Below, in pieces: positions 56,238-64,000 of a stretch of 64,000 nucleotides of DNA. Numbering within the stretch: position 1 is the first letter of the stretch; the number at the start of each line of letters is the position of its first letter. The DNA is taken from the NCBI RefSeq assembly GCF_001427385.1, contig NZ_LMGJ01000001.1:366377-430376 (forward strand), read 5' to 3'. This DNA is from Mesorhizobium sp. Root157. GTDB taxonomy: Bacteria > Pseudomonadota > Alphaproteobacteria > Rhizobiales > Rhizobiaceae. A program made the position numbers and the translations under genes. Under the pieces are notes generated by a model. It did not search any database and was not told the DNA's origin. It saw nothing but the letters and a program-made list of their open reading frames with translations.

Positions 56238-56854
56238 CGGTTGCCTCCGGAATCCTTCGGTCCGCGCGGGCGGCGTTTTGCATCGAAACCGTCACGCCCC
56301 GGCTCCGTTTCGATGTCCGGCTCGCCATCGCCGTCCTCATCCTCGACCAACCCGGCGGCAACCGTATCGATACGTACGAAGCCGGCGGCAATCGAAACTT
56401 CCGGAACCGCTGCCAGCGTAAAGGGAATAAGCACGCCCTTGCGGCTGCCAACCATCAGGTCGAGAATATCGCCACCACCGAAATTCTGCACTGCCAGCAC
56501 CTTGCCAATGGTCGCGCCGGTTTCGTCCTTGACGGCAAGGCCGATCAGATCGGCCTGGTAGAACTCGTCTTCCTCGACCGTTTCGGGCAGTACGGAACGG
56601 TCGACGAAAAGCTCGGTGCCGGTCAGAGTTTCCGCCGCGTTACGGCTGTCTATGCCCTTGAAACGCACCACCGCAACGTTGCCAGCCGGCCTTATGCTCG
56701 TGATCTCGAAGCTGCGGCCATCTTTGGACGACAGCGGCCCGTAGTCGCCGAGCGCCTCGGGTGCGCCGGTAAAGGTCTTGACGCGCAGTTCTCCCTTGAT
56801 GCCGTGCGCGGCTCCGATGACGGCCATCTGGACGGGGTTGTTAAGCTTGGGCAT
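56234..56854 (-). CDS. rimM: Ribosome maturation factor RimM
   Basis: This 206-residue factor binds S19 and helps mature the 30S head. The N-terminal beta-barrel starts [20 protein letters not shown]. The PRC-barrel domain includes [40 protein letters not shown] and [20 protein letters not shown]. An acidic, Arg-containing extension follows. I chose the ATG at 56854 (MPKLNNPVQ); others at 56878 and 56827 are possible. Its normal upstream neighbour rpsP is about 39 kb away on the other strand. Confidence 0.94.
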   Translation of the reverse strand: MPKLNNPVQMAVIGAAHGIKGELRVKTFTGAPEALGDYGPLSSKDGRSFEITSIRPAGNVAVVRFKGIDSRNAAETLTGTELFVDRSVLPETVEEDEFYQADLIGLAVKDETGATIGKVLAVQNFGGGDILDLMVGSRKGVLIPFTLAAVPEVSIAAGFVRIDTVAAGLVEDEDGDGEPDIETEPGRDGFDAKRRPRGPKDSGGNR

Positions 56855-56957
56855 CCACTGAATCCTACGCTTTATCATGTCCTAAATTTTGGGCATTCGC
56901 ATTACAAGCGCCCTTCACCGCTTCCTAACCTCGCTTCAGCAAGATGGCGAGACGGAG

Positions 56958-57911
56958 ATGGAAACGATCATGCAGGAACAATTCCTGATTTCGGCAAAAC
57001 CCGACCTGCAAAAAGCACGGCAGTGCTGGCTTGCCACGCTGGCGGGCGAGCGCCGCCTGTCCGCGCTTACCGTCGAAGCCTATGAACGCGACACCCGCCA
57101 GTTCCTGCAATTCCTGACCGGACATTGTGCTGGGCCGCCGGGCATAGCCGACATCGCCGACCTGCGGCCAGCCGACCTGCGTGGTTTTCTCGCAGCGCGC
57201 AGAAACGCCGGAGCCGGTGCGCGCACGCTGGGTCGCGGCCTTGCCGGCATCCGCTCGCTGCTGCGCTTCCTCGAACGGCAAGGCTTGGTCAATGCGGCAG
57301 GCGCAGCAGCCCTGCGCGCGCCCAGGCAACCCAAGTCGCTTCCCAAGCCGCTAACCGCAGAAGACGCCAGGCGCGTCGTCTCGGCCCGCGAACAACTGGC
57401 CGAGGAGCCATGGATCGCCGCACGAAATGCCGCCGTGCTGACCCTGCTCTACGGTTCGGGCCTGCGCATTTCGGAAGCGCTCGCACTGACTGGTAGCGAC
57501 CTTGTCAACCAGCGCGAAACGGTGCTGCGAGTGACCGGCAAGGGCGGCAAGACCCGGCTGGTGCCGGTTCTGCCGGTCGCGCTACAGGCAATTGCCGAAT
57601 ATCGGCGGCTTTGTCCGTTTCATCTCGGAGCCGAGGGGCCGCTGTTTCGCGGCGCGCGTGGCGGCCCGCTCAACCCGGCCATCCTCCAGCGCGAAATGGG
57701 CAAGTTGCGCTCTGCGCTGAACCTGCCGGACACCGCAACGCCGCATGCGCTGCGTCATTCCTTCGCAACCCACCTGCTTGGACGCGGTGGCGATTTGCGC
57801 ACCATCCAGGAACTGCTCGGTCACGCCAGCCTCTCGACCACGCAAATCTACACGGGTGTCGACACGGCGCGTCTGCTGGAAATCTACGAGTCGGCGCATC
57901 CGCGCGCCTGA
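56958..57911 (+). CDS. xerC: Tyrosine recombinase XerC
   Basis: This 317-residue site-specific recombinase acts with XerD at dif to resolve chromosome dimers. The N-terminal SAM-like domain spans about residues 10-105 (GERRLSALTVEAYERDTRQF). The catalytic set is Arg in LLYGSGLRISEALALTGSDL, Lys in VTGKGGKTRLVPVLP, His-x2-Arg in ATPHALRHSFATHLLGRGGD, His in IQELLGHASLSTTQ and the nucleophile Tyr in IYTGVDTARLLEIY. Starts at 56958 and 56970 are both possible. It stands alone without phage genes, so I read it as the chromosomal XerC rather than an integrase. Confidence 0.88.
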   Translation: METIMQEQFLISAKPDLQKARQCWLATLAGERRLSALTVEAYERDTRQFLQFLTGHCAGPPGIADIADLRPADLRGFLAARRNAGAGARTLGRGLAGIRSLLRFLERQGLVNAAGAAALRAPRQPKSLPKPLTAEDARRVVSAREQLAEEPWIAARNAAVLTLLYGSGLRISEALALTGSDLVNQRETVLRVTGKGGKTRLVPVLPVALQAIAEYRRLCPFHLGAEGPLFRGARGGPLNPAILQREMGKLRSALNLPDTATPHALRHSFATHLLGRGGDLRTIQELLGHASLSTTQIYTGVDTARLLEIYESAHPRA

Positions 57912-57995
57912 GGACGCGACCTTTCGCGCGGCATCCCGACAATTTTCCGGCACTCGTTAACGGTTTGGCTGCGATTTGGATTTACGCTCCGTGCC

Positions 57996-58112
57996 ATGAA
58001 ACGCGCCATCATCATAGCAGACCGCACCGCCCTTATCGGCATTAAACTGCTTGCAGCATTGAACGTGCTGTTCTTCCTGTCGTTCCTGGCCATTTTGATG
58101 TCGGCCGCTTAA
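57996..58112 (+). CDS. Very small single-helix membrane protein
   Basis: This 38-residue frame reads MKRAIIIADRTALIGIKLLA followed by ALNVLFFLSFLAILMSAA. Basic residues sit at the N-terminus and one long hydrophobic helix fills the rest. I know no family for it. It lies 84 bp after xerC, and a short inverted repeat TCACG...CGTGA follows at 58155-58169. It could be a genuine micro-protein, but 38 codons alone are weak evidence. Confidence 0.45.
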   Translation: MKRAIIIADRTALIGIKLLAALNVLFFLSFLAILMSAA

Positions 58113-58232
58113 CGGACCTCCATCCCGATCCGCTGACACAAGCAAGCCTGCTGCTCACGTAAAGCGTGATTGGGCCGTCCTAATCAAATCTGCTAGCCTC
58201 TTCGGACACTGATAAAGTGGAAGGAGAAGAGC

Positions 58233-58448
58233 ATGACAAAAGCGCTTATCCTGGCAGCGTCGCTTGGCCTCTCGGTGTCGGCAGCAAACGCTTGCGACTA
58301 CTTGAAATCCGCCGACAGCGCCGCTGTAGACAAAACGGCTGTGGTCGCGAGCATTTCGGAAGATCAGGCAGTCCCGATGTCGGTTCCGGGCGACCAGATC
58401 GTATTGCCGCTGCCTTCGCAGGCCGATACGGGTCAACCAACTCAATAA
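58233..58448 (+). CDS. Small exported protein of unknown function
   Basis: This 71-residue protein has a clear Sec signal peptide (MTKALILAASLGLSVSAANA) with a cleavage site before CDYLK. The short mature part of about 50 residues is acidic (SADSAAVDKTAVVASISEDQ, MSVPGDQIVLPLPSQA) with one Cys. An AAGGAGAAG element precedes the ATG. No known domain is visible. It may be a small periplasmic protein. Confidence 0.7.
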   Translation: MTKALILAASLGLSVSAANACDYLKSADSAAVDKTAVVASISEDQAVPMSVPGDQIVLPLPSQADTGQPTQ

Positions 58449-58653
58449 GCTTCGCGGTAGCGAACTATCTCAGGCTCGTCGGGGCGACTGGTCCGATCCG
58501 CAAGGGTCGGAACCGAGCGTGTTTGCCGTGGTACTCGTATGTGTGAATCCCCCGATCTGATGTGTGACGGATAATGCACGATCGGTGATGAAACCCATTC
58601 GCCGTTTGTGCGTTGATGGGTATTGCCCGATGCATTTCACCCAGGAGGACAGC

Positions 58654-59052
58654 ATGGCCAACCCGAACAAGCCGGACCCGAACGATCCACGACTGACGGA
58701 TCCGTTGAACCCGGTACCGCCGCTCTCAACATCCGATCCGCGCATTGGCAATCGACCGCCGATGGGACAGCGAAGCAGCGGCAGCACATGGCTGATAGCG
58801 CTCATCGTCATCGTCTTGGCGATCGTGGCCTACTACATATTCGTGCGCAGCGAACCGGCAGTCCCAACCGCCGAGCAGCCTGCGGCCACCGAATCCGCAC
58901 CAGCACCAGTCGAACCTGCTCCTGCCGAGCCGGCTCCGGCCCCGGCAGAAACAGCACCTGCTCCGACTGAAACCCAACCCGCACCGGCTCCGACTGAGTC
59001 GGCGCCCGCTGAACCGGCACCGGCCGAACCGGCTCCGGCTCCCGCCAACTGA
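58654..59052 (+). CDS. Membrane-anchored Ala/Pro/Glu-rich protein
   Basis: This 132-residue protein has a polar Pro/Asp/Asn-rich N-terminus of about 45 residues. A single transmembrane helix (STWLIALIVIVLAIVAYYIF) and a C-terminal tail of about 60 residues made almost wholly of Ala, Pro, Glu and Thr (EPAPAEPAPAPAETAPAP) follow. Such tails are flexible spacers in the periplasm. The function is unknown. The ATG at 58654 has AGGAGG upstream; the frame to 58564 adds an unlikely leader. It ends at a symmetrical terminator facing lpdA. Confidence 0.75.
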   Translation: MANPNKPDPNDPRLTDPLNPVPPLSTSDPRIGNRPPMGQRSSGSTWLIALIVIVLAIVAYYIFVRSEPAVPTAEQPAATESAPAPVEPAPAEPAPAPAETAPAPTETQPAPAPTESAPAEPAPAEPAPAPAN

Positions 59053-59072
59053 CCGCCGTTCAAGCTGAAAGC

Positions 59073-59104
59073 AAAACGGCCCGCCGATCGGCGGGCCGGT
59101 TTTA
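59073..59104. terminator. Two-way intrinsic terminator
   Basis: CGGCCCGCCGATCGGCGGGC plus CG is a perfect 22-bp palindrome (59077-59098). AAAA precedes it and TTTT follows (after GG), so it can end both the Ala/Pro-rich gene and the converging lpdA operon. Confidence 0.88.
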
Positions 59105-59122
59105 GAACGCGAAAAACGCCTG

Positions 59123-60529
59123 TCAGATGTGGATCGGCTTGAAGAAGGTGGCGAGCGCCGCTTCCTTGATCGCTTCTGACATGGTCGGATGGGCGTGGCA
59201 GGTTCGGGCGAGATCTTCCGACGAGCCGCCGAATTCCATCAGCACCGTCAACTCGTGGATCATCTCGCCGGCCCCGAAACCGACGATGTGGGCGCCCAGG
59301 ACGCGGTCGCTGGCCTTGTCAGCCAAAATCTTCACGAAGCCGTCCGTGTGCTGCATGGCGCGCGCGCGGCCATTGGCGGTGAAGGGGAATTTGCCGATCT
59401 TGTAGTCGACGCCGGCCTTTTTCAGTTCTTCCTCGGTCTTGCCGACCGAAGCGATTTCCGGGCTGGTATAGACGACACCGGGAATGACGTCGTAATTCAC
59501 ATGGCCGGCCTGGCCAGCGATGATCTCGGCCACCGCAACGCCCTCGTCCTCGGCCTTGTGAGCCAGCATCGGCCCGGCCACCACATCGCCGATGGCATAG
59601 ATGCCGGGGATGTTCGTTTGCAGGCGAGCATCGGTCCTAACCCGGCCGCGCTCGTCCATCTCGACGCCGGCCTCGTTGAGGCCGAGGCTGTCTGTGTAAG
59701 GCCGCCGCCCGGTAGCGATCAGCACGACATCGGCGTCGACAGTTTCGGCAGCGCCGCCCTTGACCGGCTCGAAGGTCACCGTGGCGCCCTTCTTGGCCTT
59801 GGCAACGCCCGTCACCTTAGCGCCCAGCTTGAAGGTGAAGCCTTGCTTGCCGAGCATGCGCTGGAATTGCTTGGATACCTCGCCATCCATGCCGCCAAGG
59901 ATGGCGTCGAGGAATTCGACCACCGTGACCTTGGCGCCGAGCCTCGCCCAGACCGAGCCGAGTTCAAGGCCGATGACGCCGCCGCCGACCACCACCAGAT
60001 GGCCAGGCACCTTGTCCAGCGACAGCGCGCCGGTGGAAGACACGATCGTCGTCTCATCGATATCGACCTTGACGCCCGGAATGCCCGCGACTTCGGAGCC
60101 GGTGGCGATGACGATGTTCTTCGCCTCGATGTCCTGGCTCTTGCCGTCTTCGCCGGCGACGGTGACCTTACCCGCCGAAACCACCTTGCCGGTGCCGCGG
60201 AAGGTGTCGATCTTGTTCTTCTTGAACAGGAAGGCGACGCCGCTGACATTGGCCGCAACGGTCGTGTCCTTGTGCGCCATCATCTTCTTGAGGTTGAGTT
60301 TGGGCGCGGAAATCTCGACACCCAGCGTATCGAAGGAATGGCCGGCCTCGGCGAACATTTCGGAGGCGTGCAGCAGCGCCTTGGACGGAATGCAGCCGAT
60401 GTTGAGGCAAGTGCCGCCGAAGGTGTCGCGCTTTTCCACCACGGCAACCTTCAGACCAAGTTGCGCTGCCTTGATGGCGCAAACATAACCGCCCGGGCCC
60501 GATCCGATAACGACGACGTCATAAGCCAT
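59123..60529 (-). CDS. lpdA: Dihydrolipoyl dehydrogenase (E3)
   Basis: This 468-residue flavoenzyme reoxidises the dihydrolipoyl groups of 2-oxoglutarate dehydrogenase (and possibly other complexes), passing electrons to NAD. FAD binding is [20 protein letters not shown], and the redox disulfide is [20 protein letters not shown] binding is [20 protein letters not shown]. The FAD motif is [20 protein letters not shown], and the catalytic His is in [13 protein letters not shown]. It is the last gene of the sucA-sucB-unknown-lpdA run. Confidence 0.96.
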   Translation of the reverse strand: MAYDVVVIGSGPGGYVCAIKAAQLGLKVAVVEKRDTFGGTCLNIGCIPSKALLHASEMFAEAGHSFDTLGVEISAPKLNLKKMMAHKDTTVAANVSGVAFLFKKNKIDTFRGTGKVVSAGKVTVAGEDGKSQDIEAKNIVIATGSEVAGIPGVKVDIDETTIVSSTGALSLDKVPGHLVVVGGGVIGLELGSVWARLGAKVTVVEFLDAILGGMDGEVSKQFQRMLGKQGFTFKLGAKVTGVAKAKKGATVTFEPVKGGAAETVDADVVLIATGRRPYTDSLGLNEAGVEMDERGRVRTDARLQTNIPGIYAIGDVVAGPMLAHKAEDEGVAVAEIIAGQAGHVNYDVIPGVVYTSPEIASVGKTEEELKKAGVDYKIGKFPFTANGRARAMQHTDGFVKILADKASDRVLGAHIVGFGAGEMIHELTVLMEFGGSSEDLARTCHAHPTMSEAIKEAALATFFKPIHI

Positions 60530-60606
60530 GATACCAATCCTTCCAGCCGGTCCTCCGGCACCTTCGATTTATGCAGGGCGAAACGCTTCCGCCACCAGCC
60601 AGCCAT

Positions 60607-61131
60607 TTATTCCTGGCAACCCTTCAATGCAAAAACGTCCCACGGCACCTTGGACAGACCATCTTCCCCGTAGACTGCCGACAGGCGCAGCGTGGGACCC
60701 AAGTCAGGAAAGATCAGGGCCTGCGGCGCATCCACGCCTTCGGCCGCAATGAGTTCCACCTTCCCGTCGGCGTTCGCCGAATAGACGACCCCTTCCCACA
60801 GCGTGCAGGCGGCGATCTCCTCGCCGGTGACATCACCTTCAGGGCACTGATACATCAGCGAGGCATAGGGCCGCCTGACCCCTTCGCTCCACATCACCAT
60901 GCCATCGAGGACGACCCCCTTGTCGAGCACCATCTTGAAAGTGTTGGTCACCACCGCCGACTCACCTGTCGGCCTGAAATCGATCCATGCAGCGTCGTCG
61001 CGGTCACTGTAGACGGCAAGCTCCATGGGACAAGCGGCATGGGCAGGCGTCAGCGATGCAAGCAGCAAAGCCGACGCCACCGTACCCCGGAAAAACCGGG
61101 CGTTTCGCAAGCGGGTTGTGCCTGCTGCCAT
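60607..61131 (-). CDS. Exported protein of unknown function inside the 2-oxoglutarate dehydrogenase operon
   Basis: This 174-residue protein has a signal peptide (GTVASALLLASLTPAHA) and four Cys in the mature part (AACPMELAVYSDRDDAAWID, MYQCPEGDVTGEEIAACTLW, FALKGCQE) that could form two disulfides. I recognise no family. It begins 12 bp after the sucB stop and ends 77 bp before lpdA, so it is probably co-transcribed with enzymes of the cytoplasm although it is itself periplasmic. Confidence 0.75.
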   Translation of the reverse strand: MAAGTTRLRNARFFRGTVASALLLASLTPAHAACPMELAVYSDRDDAAWIDFRPTGESAVVTNTFKMVLDKGVVLDGMVMWSEGVRRPYASLMYQCPEGDVTGEEIAACTLWEGVVYSANADGKVELIAAEGVDAPQALIFPDLGPTLRLSAVYGEDGLSKVPWDVFALKGCQE

Positions 61132-61143
61132 GGTGCCGAACCC

Positions 61144-62430
61144 TTACAGGTCGAGCACCAGCCGCTCCGGATCCTCCAGGCTTTCCTTGACCCGCACGAG
61201 GAAGGTCACGGCCTCCTTGCCGTCGACGATACGGTGATCGTAGGACAGCGCCAGATACATCATCGGACGAATGACGATCTGGCCGCCAACGACGACCGGG
61301 CGCTCCTGGATCTTGTGCATGCCGAGGATGCCCGACTGCGGTGCGTTGAGGATCGGCGTCGACATCAGCGAGCCGTAGACGCCGCCATTGGAGATGGTGA
61401 AGGTGCCGCCCTGCATGTCGGCAACCGAGAGCTTGCCGTCGCGCGCGGCGAGACCCAGGCGGCCGACTTCCTTCTCGATCTCGGCAATCGACATGGCGTC
61501 GGCATCGCGCACCACCGGCACGACCAGTCCCTTGTCGGTGCCGACCGCGACGCCGATATGGGCAAAGTTCTTGTAGATGATATCGGTGCCGTCGATCTCG
61601 GCGTTGACCGAGGGGATTTCCTTCAGCGCATGCGTCACCGCCTTGGTGAAGAAGCCCATGAAGCCGAGCTTCACGCCGTGCTTCTTCTCGAACACGTCCT
61701 TGTATTTGGTGCGCAGTTCCATGACCGCCTTCATGTCCACCTCGTTGAAGGTCGTGAGCATGGCGGCGGTCGACTGCGCTTCCTTCAGCCGGCGAGCGAT
61801 GGTCTGGCGCAGCCGCGTCATGCGCACGCGTTCCTCGCGCGGCGCATCGTCCACGGACGATGGCGCACGAACCGCGACAGAAGCGGCAGGGGCGCGAGGG
61901 GCTTCGGCCGGTTGCGACGGGGCGCCCCTGGCGACGGCGTCCAGAACGTCACCCTTCAGCACCTGGCCACGTTTGCCGGAGCCGGAAACCTGATCGACGG
62001 AAAGGTTTGCCTCGGCAAGCAGCTTCGCGGCTGCCGGAGCCGGCGGCATGGTGCGCGCTTCGATTGGCGTATCGCCAGCGATCTTGGCGCCCTGGGCGGC
62101 CGCTTCCTTGGTTGTCGAAGCCGCAGTCGGTGCCGACGCTTGCGCCACGGCCGTTTCCTGCCTGGGCTCGGGCGCTGCGGATTTGCCTGCGCCGCCGCCG
62201 GCAATGGTGCCGAGCAAAGCCCCGACGGCGACGGTCTCGCCTTCCTTCACCGCGATTTCGGCAAGGGTTCCCGCAGCGGACGCCGGAACTTCGATGGTCA
62301 CCTTGTCGGTTTCGAGTTCGACCAGCGGCTCGTCCATGGCGATGGCGTCGCCGACCTTCTTGAACCACTTGCCGATGGTCGCTTCGGATACGGATTCGCC
62401 GAGAGTGGGAACGCGGATTTCAGTAGCCAT
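61144..62430 (-). CDS. sucB: 2-Oxoglutarate dehydrogenase E2 (dihydrolipoyl succinyltransferase)
   Basis: This 428-residue core subunit of the 2-oxoglutarate dehydrogenase complex carries one lipoyl domain (about 1-77) with the lipoylated Lys in [20 protein letters not shown]. An Ala/Pro linker is followed by the E3/E1-binding domain ([20 protein letters not shown]). The catalytic domain ends with [20 protein letters not shown], holding the active-site His and Asp. It transfers succinyl to CoA. It starts 31 bp after the sucA stop. Confidence 0.96.
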   Translation of the reverse strand: MATEIRVPTLGESVSEATIGKWFKKVGDAIAMDEPLVELETDKVTIEVPASAAGTLAEIAVKEGETVAVGALLGTIAGGGAGKSAAPEPRQETAVAQASAPTAASTTKEAAAQGAKIAGDTPIEARTMPPAPAAAKLLAEANLSVDQVSGSGKRGQVLKGDVLDAVARGAPSQPAEAPRAPAASVAVRAPSSVDDAPREERVRMTRLRQTIARRLKEAQSTAAMLTTFNEVDMKAVMELRTKYKDVFEKKHGVKLGFMGFFTKAVTHALKEIPSVNAEIDGTDIIYKNFAHIGVAVGTDKGLVVPVVRDADAMSIAEIEKEVGRLGLAARDGKLSVADMQGGTFTISNGGVYGSLMSTPILNAPQSGILGMHKIQERPVVVGGQIVIRPMMYLALSYDHRIVDGKEAVTFLVRVKESLEDPERLVLDL

Positions 62431-62461
62431 TTTGCCTGTCCGTTCTTTCTCTTCCAGATTC

Positions 62462-64000
62462 TTATTCGCCGAGCGCGTCTTCGAGCAGGGCGGCGAGTTG
62501 CGCCAGATGCTTCGACATCAGGCCGGTTGCCGGGGAAGCGGCAGCGGGACGGCCAGTGTAGCGTACCCGCTGGTACTTGGCGTCGATATGAGCCAGCACC
62601 CATTCCAGATAAGGATCGATGAACGACCAGGCGCCCATGTTCTTGGGCTCCTCCTGGCACCACACCATCTGGGCCCCGCGGAAGCGAGACAGTTCGGTGA
62701 TCAGCGCCTTGGCCGGGAACGGATAAAGCTGCTCGACGCGCAGCAGATAGATATCGTTGATGCCCCGCTTCTCGCGTTCTTCGAGAAGGTCGTAGTAGAC
62801 CTTGCCGGTGCACAAGACGACGCGGCGGATCTTGGAGTCCTTCACCAGCCGCACGAGATCGCTGCCACTGCCAGCCGACTGCGCATCATCCCACAACAGG
62901 CGATGGAAAGCGCTTTCGCCCGACATTTCCGACAAGCTCGACACCGCCCGCTTGTGACGCAGCAGCGACTTCGGCGTCATCAGGATCAGCGGCTTGCGGA
63001 AATCACGCTTCAACTGACGCCGGAGAACATGGAAATAGTTCGACGGCGTGGTTGGATAGACCACCTGCATGTTGTCTTCGGCACAAAGTTGCAGGAAGCG
63101 CTCTAGGCGGGCGGAGGAGTGTTCCGGTCCCTGCCCTTCGTAGCCGTGCGGCAGAAGGCAAACGAGACCAGACATGCGCAGCCACTTGCGCTCGCCCGAC
63201 GAGATGAACTGGTCGAACACCACTTGGGCACCGTTGGCAAAGTCGCCGAACTGCGCTTCCCACAAGGTGAGAGCCTTGGGCGCGGCCAGCGAATAGCCGT
63301 ATTCGAAGCCAAGCACGGCCTCTTCCGACAGCATCGAGTTGATCACCTCATAGCCGGCTTGCGCCGCCGAGAGACTGTTGAGCGGAATGTAGCGGGTTTC
63401 ATCCTTCTGGTCGTAAAGCACAGAGTGGCGCTGCGAGAAGGTGCCGCGTTCGGAATCCTGGCCGGATAGCCGCACCGGGTTGCCATCGAGCAAAATGGCG
63501 CCAAAAGCCAGAGCTTCGGCGGTTGCCCAGTCGATGCCCTCGCCCGACTCGATGGCGTTGCGGCGGTTATCGAGGAAACGCTGGATCGTCCTGTGCGCCT
63601 CGAAGCCCTTCGGCACCTCGGTCAGCTTCTTGCCGATCTCCTTCAACGTCTTCACCGGCACGGCGGTCTTGCCGCGCCGCTGTTCGTCCTGATTGTCCGC
63701 GGTGCGCAGGCCCGACCAGGCCCCGTCAAGCCAGTCGGCCTTGTTAGGCTTGTAGGACTGGCCGCTTTCGAACTCCTGCTCGAGATGCTCGCGCCAGTCG
63801 GCCTTCATCTTGTCGAATTCGGCCTGGGTGATGTGGCCTTCGGCGATCAGGCGTTCGGCATAAAGCTGCACCGTGGTCTTGTGAGCGCGGATTGCACGGT
63901 ACATGTTCGGCTGGGTGAACGCCGGCTCGTCGCCCTCGTTGTGGCCGAAGCGGCGGTAGCAGAACATGTCCACCACCACCGGCTTGTGGAATTTCATGCG
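62462..64000 (-). CDS. sucA: 2-Oxoglutarate dehydrogenase E1, C-terminal part (cut by the window end)
   Basis: The visible 512 or so residues are the C-terminal half of this thiamine-diphosphate enzyme; the start lies beyond 64000. [20 protein letters not shown] and [20 protein letters not shown] belong to the TPP domain. [40 protein letters not shown] and [20 protein letters not shown]-type blocks (here [20 protein letters not shown]) mark the transketolase-like domain. [20 protein letters not shown] and [15 protein letters not shown] close the protein. It decarboxylates 2-oxoglutarate and succinylates the E2 lipoyl group. Confidence 0.97.
   Translation of the reverse strand, partial: RMKFHKPVVVDMFCYRRFGHNEGDEPAFTQPNMYRAIRAHKTTVQLYAERLIAEGHITQAEFDKMKADWREHLEQEFESGQSYKPNKADWLDGAWSGLRTADNQDEQRRGKTAVPVKTLKEIGKKLTEVPKGFEAHRTIQRFLDNRRNAIESGEGIDWATAEALAFGAILLDGNPVRLSGQDSERGTFSQRHSVLYDQKDETRYIPLNSLSAAQAGYEVINSMLSEEAVLGFEYGYSLAAPKALTLWEAQFGDFANGAQVVFDQFISSGERKWLRMSGLVCLLPHGYEGQGPEHSSARLERFLQLCAEDNMQVVYPTTPSNYFHVLRRQLKRDFRKPLILMTPKSLLRHKRAVSSLSEMSGESAFHRLLWDDAQSAGSGSDLVRLVKDSKIRRVVLCTGKVYYDLLEEREKRGINDIYLLRVEQLYPFPAKALITELSRFRGAQMVWCQEEPKNMGAWSFIDPYLEWVLAHIDAKYQRVRYTGRPAAASPATGLMSKHLAQLAALLEDALGE

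Noticed and set aside
56958-57911. Phage or island integrase with an attachment site
   Set aside because: Sequence and size fit chromosomal XerC. No tRNA, direct repeats or phage genes lie nearby.
60571-62622. 683-codon plus-strand frame opposite sucB and the unknown exported gene
   Set aside because: Shadow frame: His/Arg/Gly-rich sequence with no domain, fully opposite well-recognised genes.

Overview
The window looks like a chromosomal, core-genome segment of an alphaproteobacterium of the Hyphomicrobiales (Rhizobiales), most likely Mesorhizobium or a close Phyllobacteriaceae relative. The pointers are high GC, a DUF1236/SH3 envelope protein, a TIGR02302 (DUF4175) protein, TrcR (DUF1013), a second sigma-32 (RpoH2), phaAB with phaR, DUF1127/DUF1192/DUF465 small proteins, EcfG-type (GGAAC-N16/17-CGTT) promoters and the nested double-hairpin intergenic repeat. 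No database search was possible, so the genus is an inference. I see no rRNA, tRNA, CRISPR array, prophage or complete insertion sequence.

Layout. 0-7 kb: a minus-strand run argH > lptM > lysA > TIGR02302 protein > VOC protein, with tlpA divergent from argH. 7.2-11.5 kb: a ugpBAEC sn-glycerol-3-phosphate-type ABC importer. 11.6-14.4 kb: lytic transglycosylase, SH3/DUF1236 protein with an EcfG promoter, CPBP protease. 14.4-17.1 kb: a candidate structured RNA, then ffh, chorismate mutase and rpsP. 17.9-21.6 kb: a TAXI-type TRAP importer with a DUF1850 gene. 21.7-24.6 kb: polyhydroxybutyrate genes phaA-phaB divergent from phaR. 24.9-33.4 kb: dipeptidase, trcR, DUF1127, quinone oxidoreductase, DUF1192, MFS, ArsR, a membrane protein, rpmF, a 270-bp MITE-like element touching the 3' end of mtgA, and ispA. 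33.5-40.6 kb: an orphan hybrid histidine kinase, an SLT transglycosylase, ispG, two DUF465 proteins and an M48 lipoprotein protease. 40.7-45.1 kb: thiBPQ with a TPP riboswitch, and thiamine diphosphokinase divergent. 45.1-55.5 kb: ABC-F ATPase, homocysteine methyltransferase, an unknown bitopic protein, purA, a DMT exporter, an amino-acid ABC importer and rpoH2. 55.5-64 kb: rimM-trmD, xerC, small unknown proteins and the 2-oxoglutarate dehydrogenase operon sucA > sucB > unknown secreted protein > lpdA (sucA cut by the window end).

Cross-window patterns. (1) In all four binding-protein-dependent transporter loci (ugp, TAXI-TRAP, thi, amino acid) a stem-loop directly follows the binding-protein gene and precedes the permease gene. 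(2) Two promoters match the general-stress EcfG consensus, one in front of rpoH2. (3) rpsP and rimM-trmD, usually adjacent, lie about 39 kb apart in opposite orientation, exactly as one inversion of the intervening block would leave them. (4) A 125-nt region ahead of ffh ends in a strong intrinsic-terminator hairpin and has no ORF. No clearly novel multi-gene system was found. The best leads are the RNA before ffh, the MITE/mtgA junction, the inversion and several unannotated proteins.
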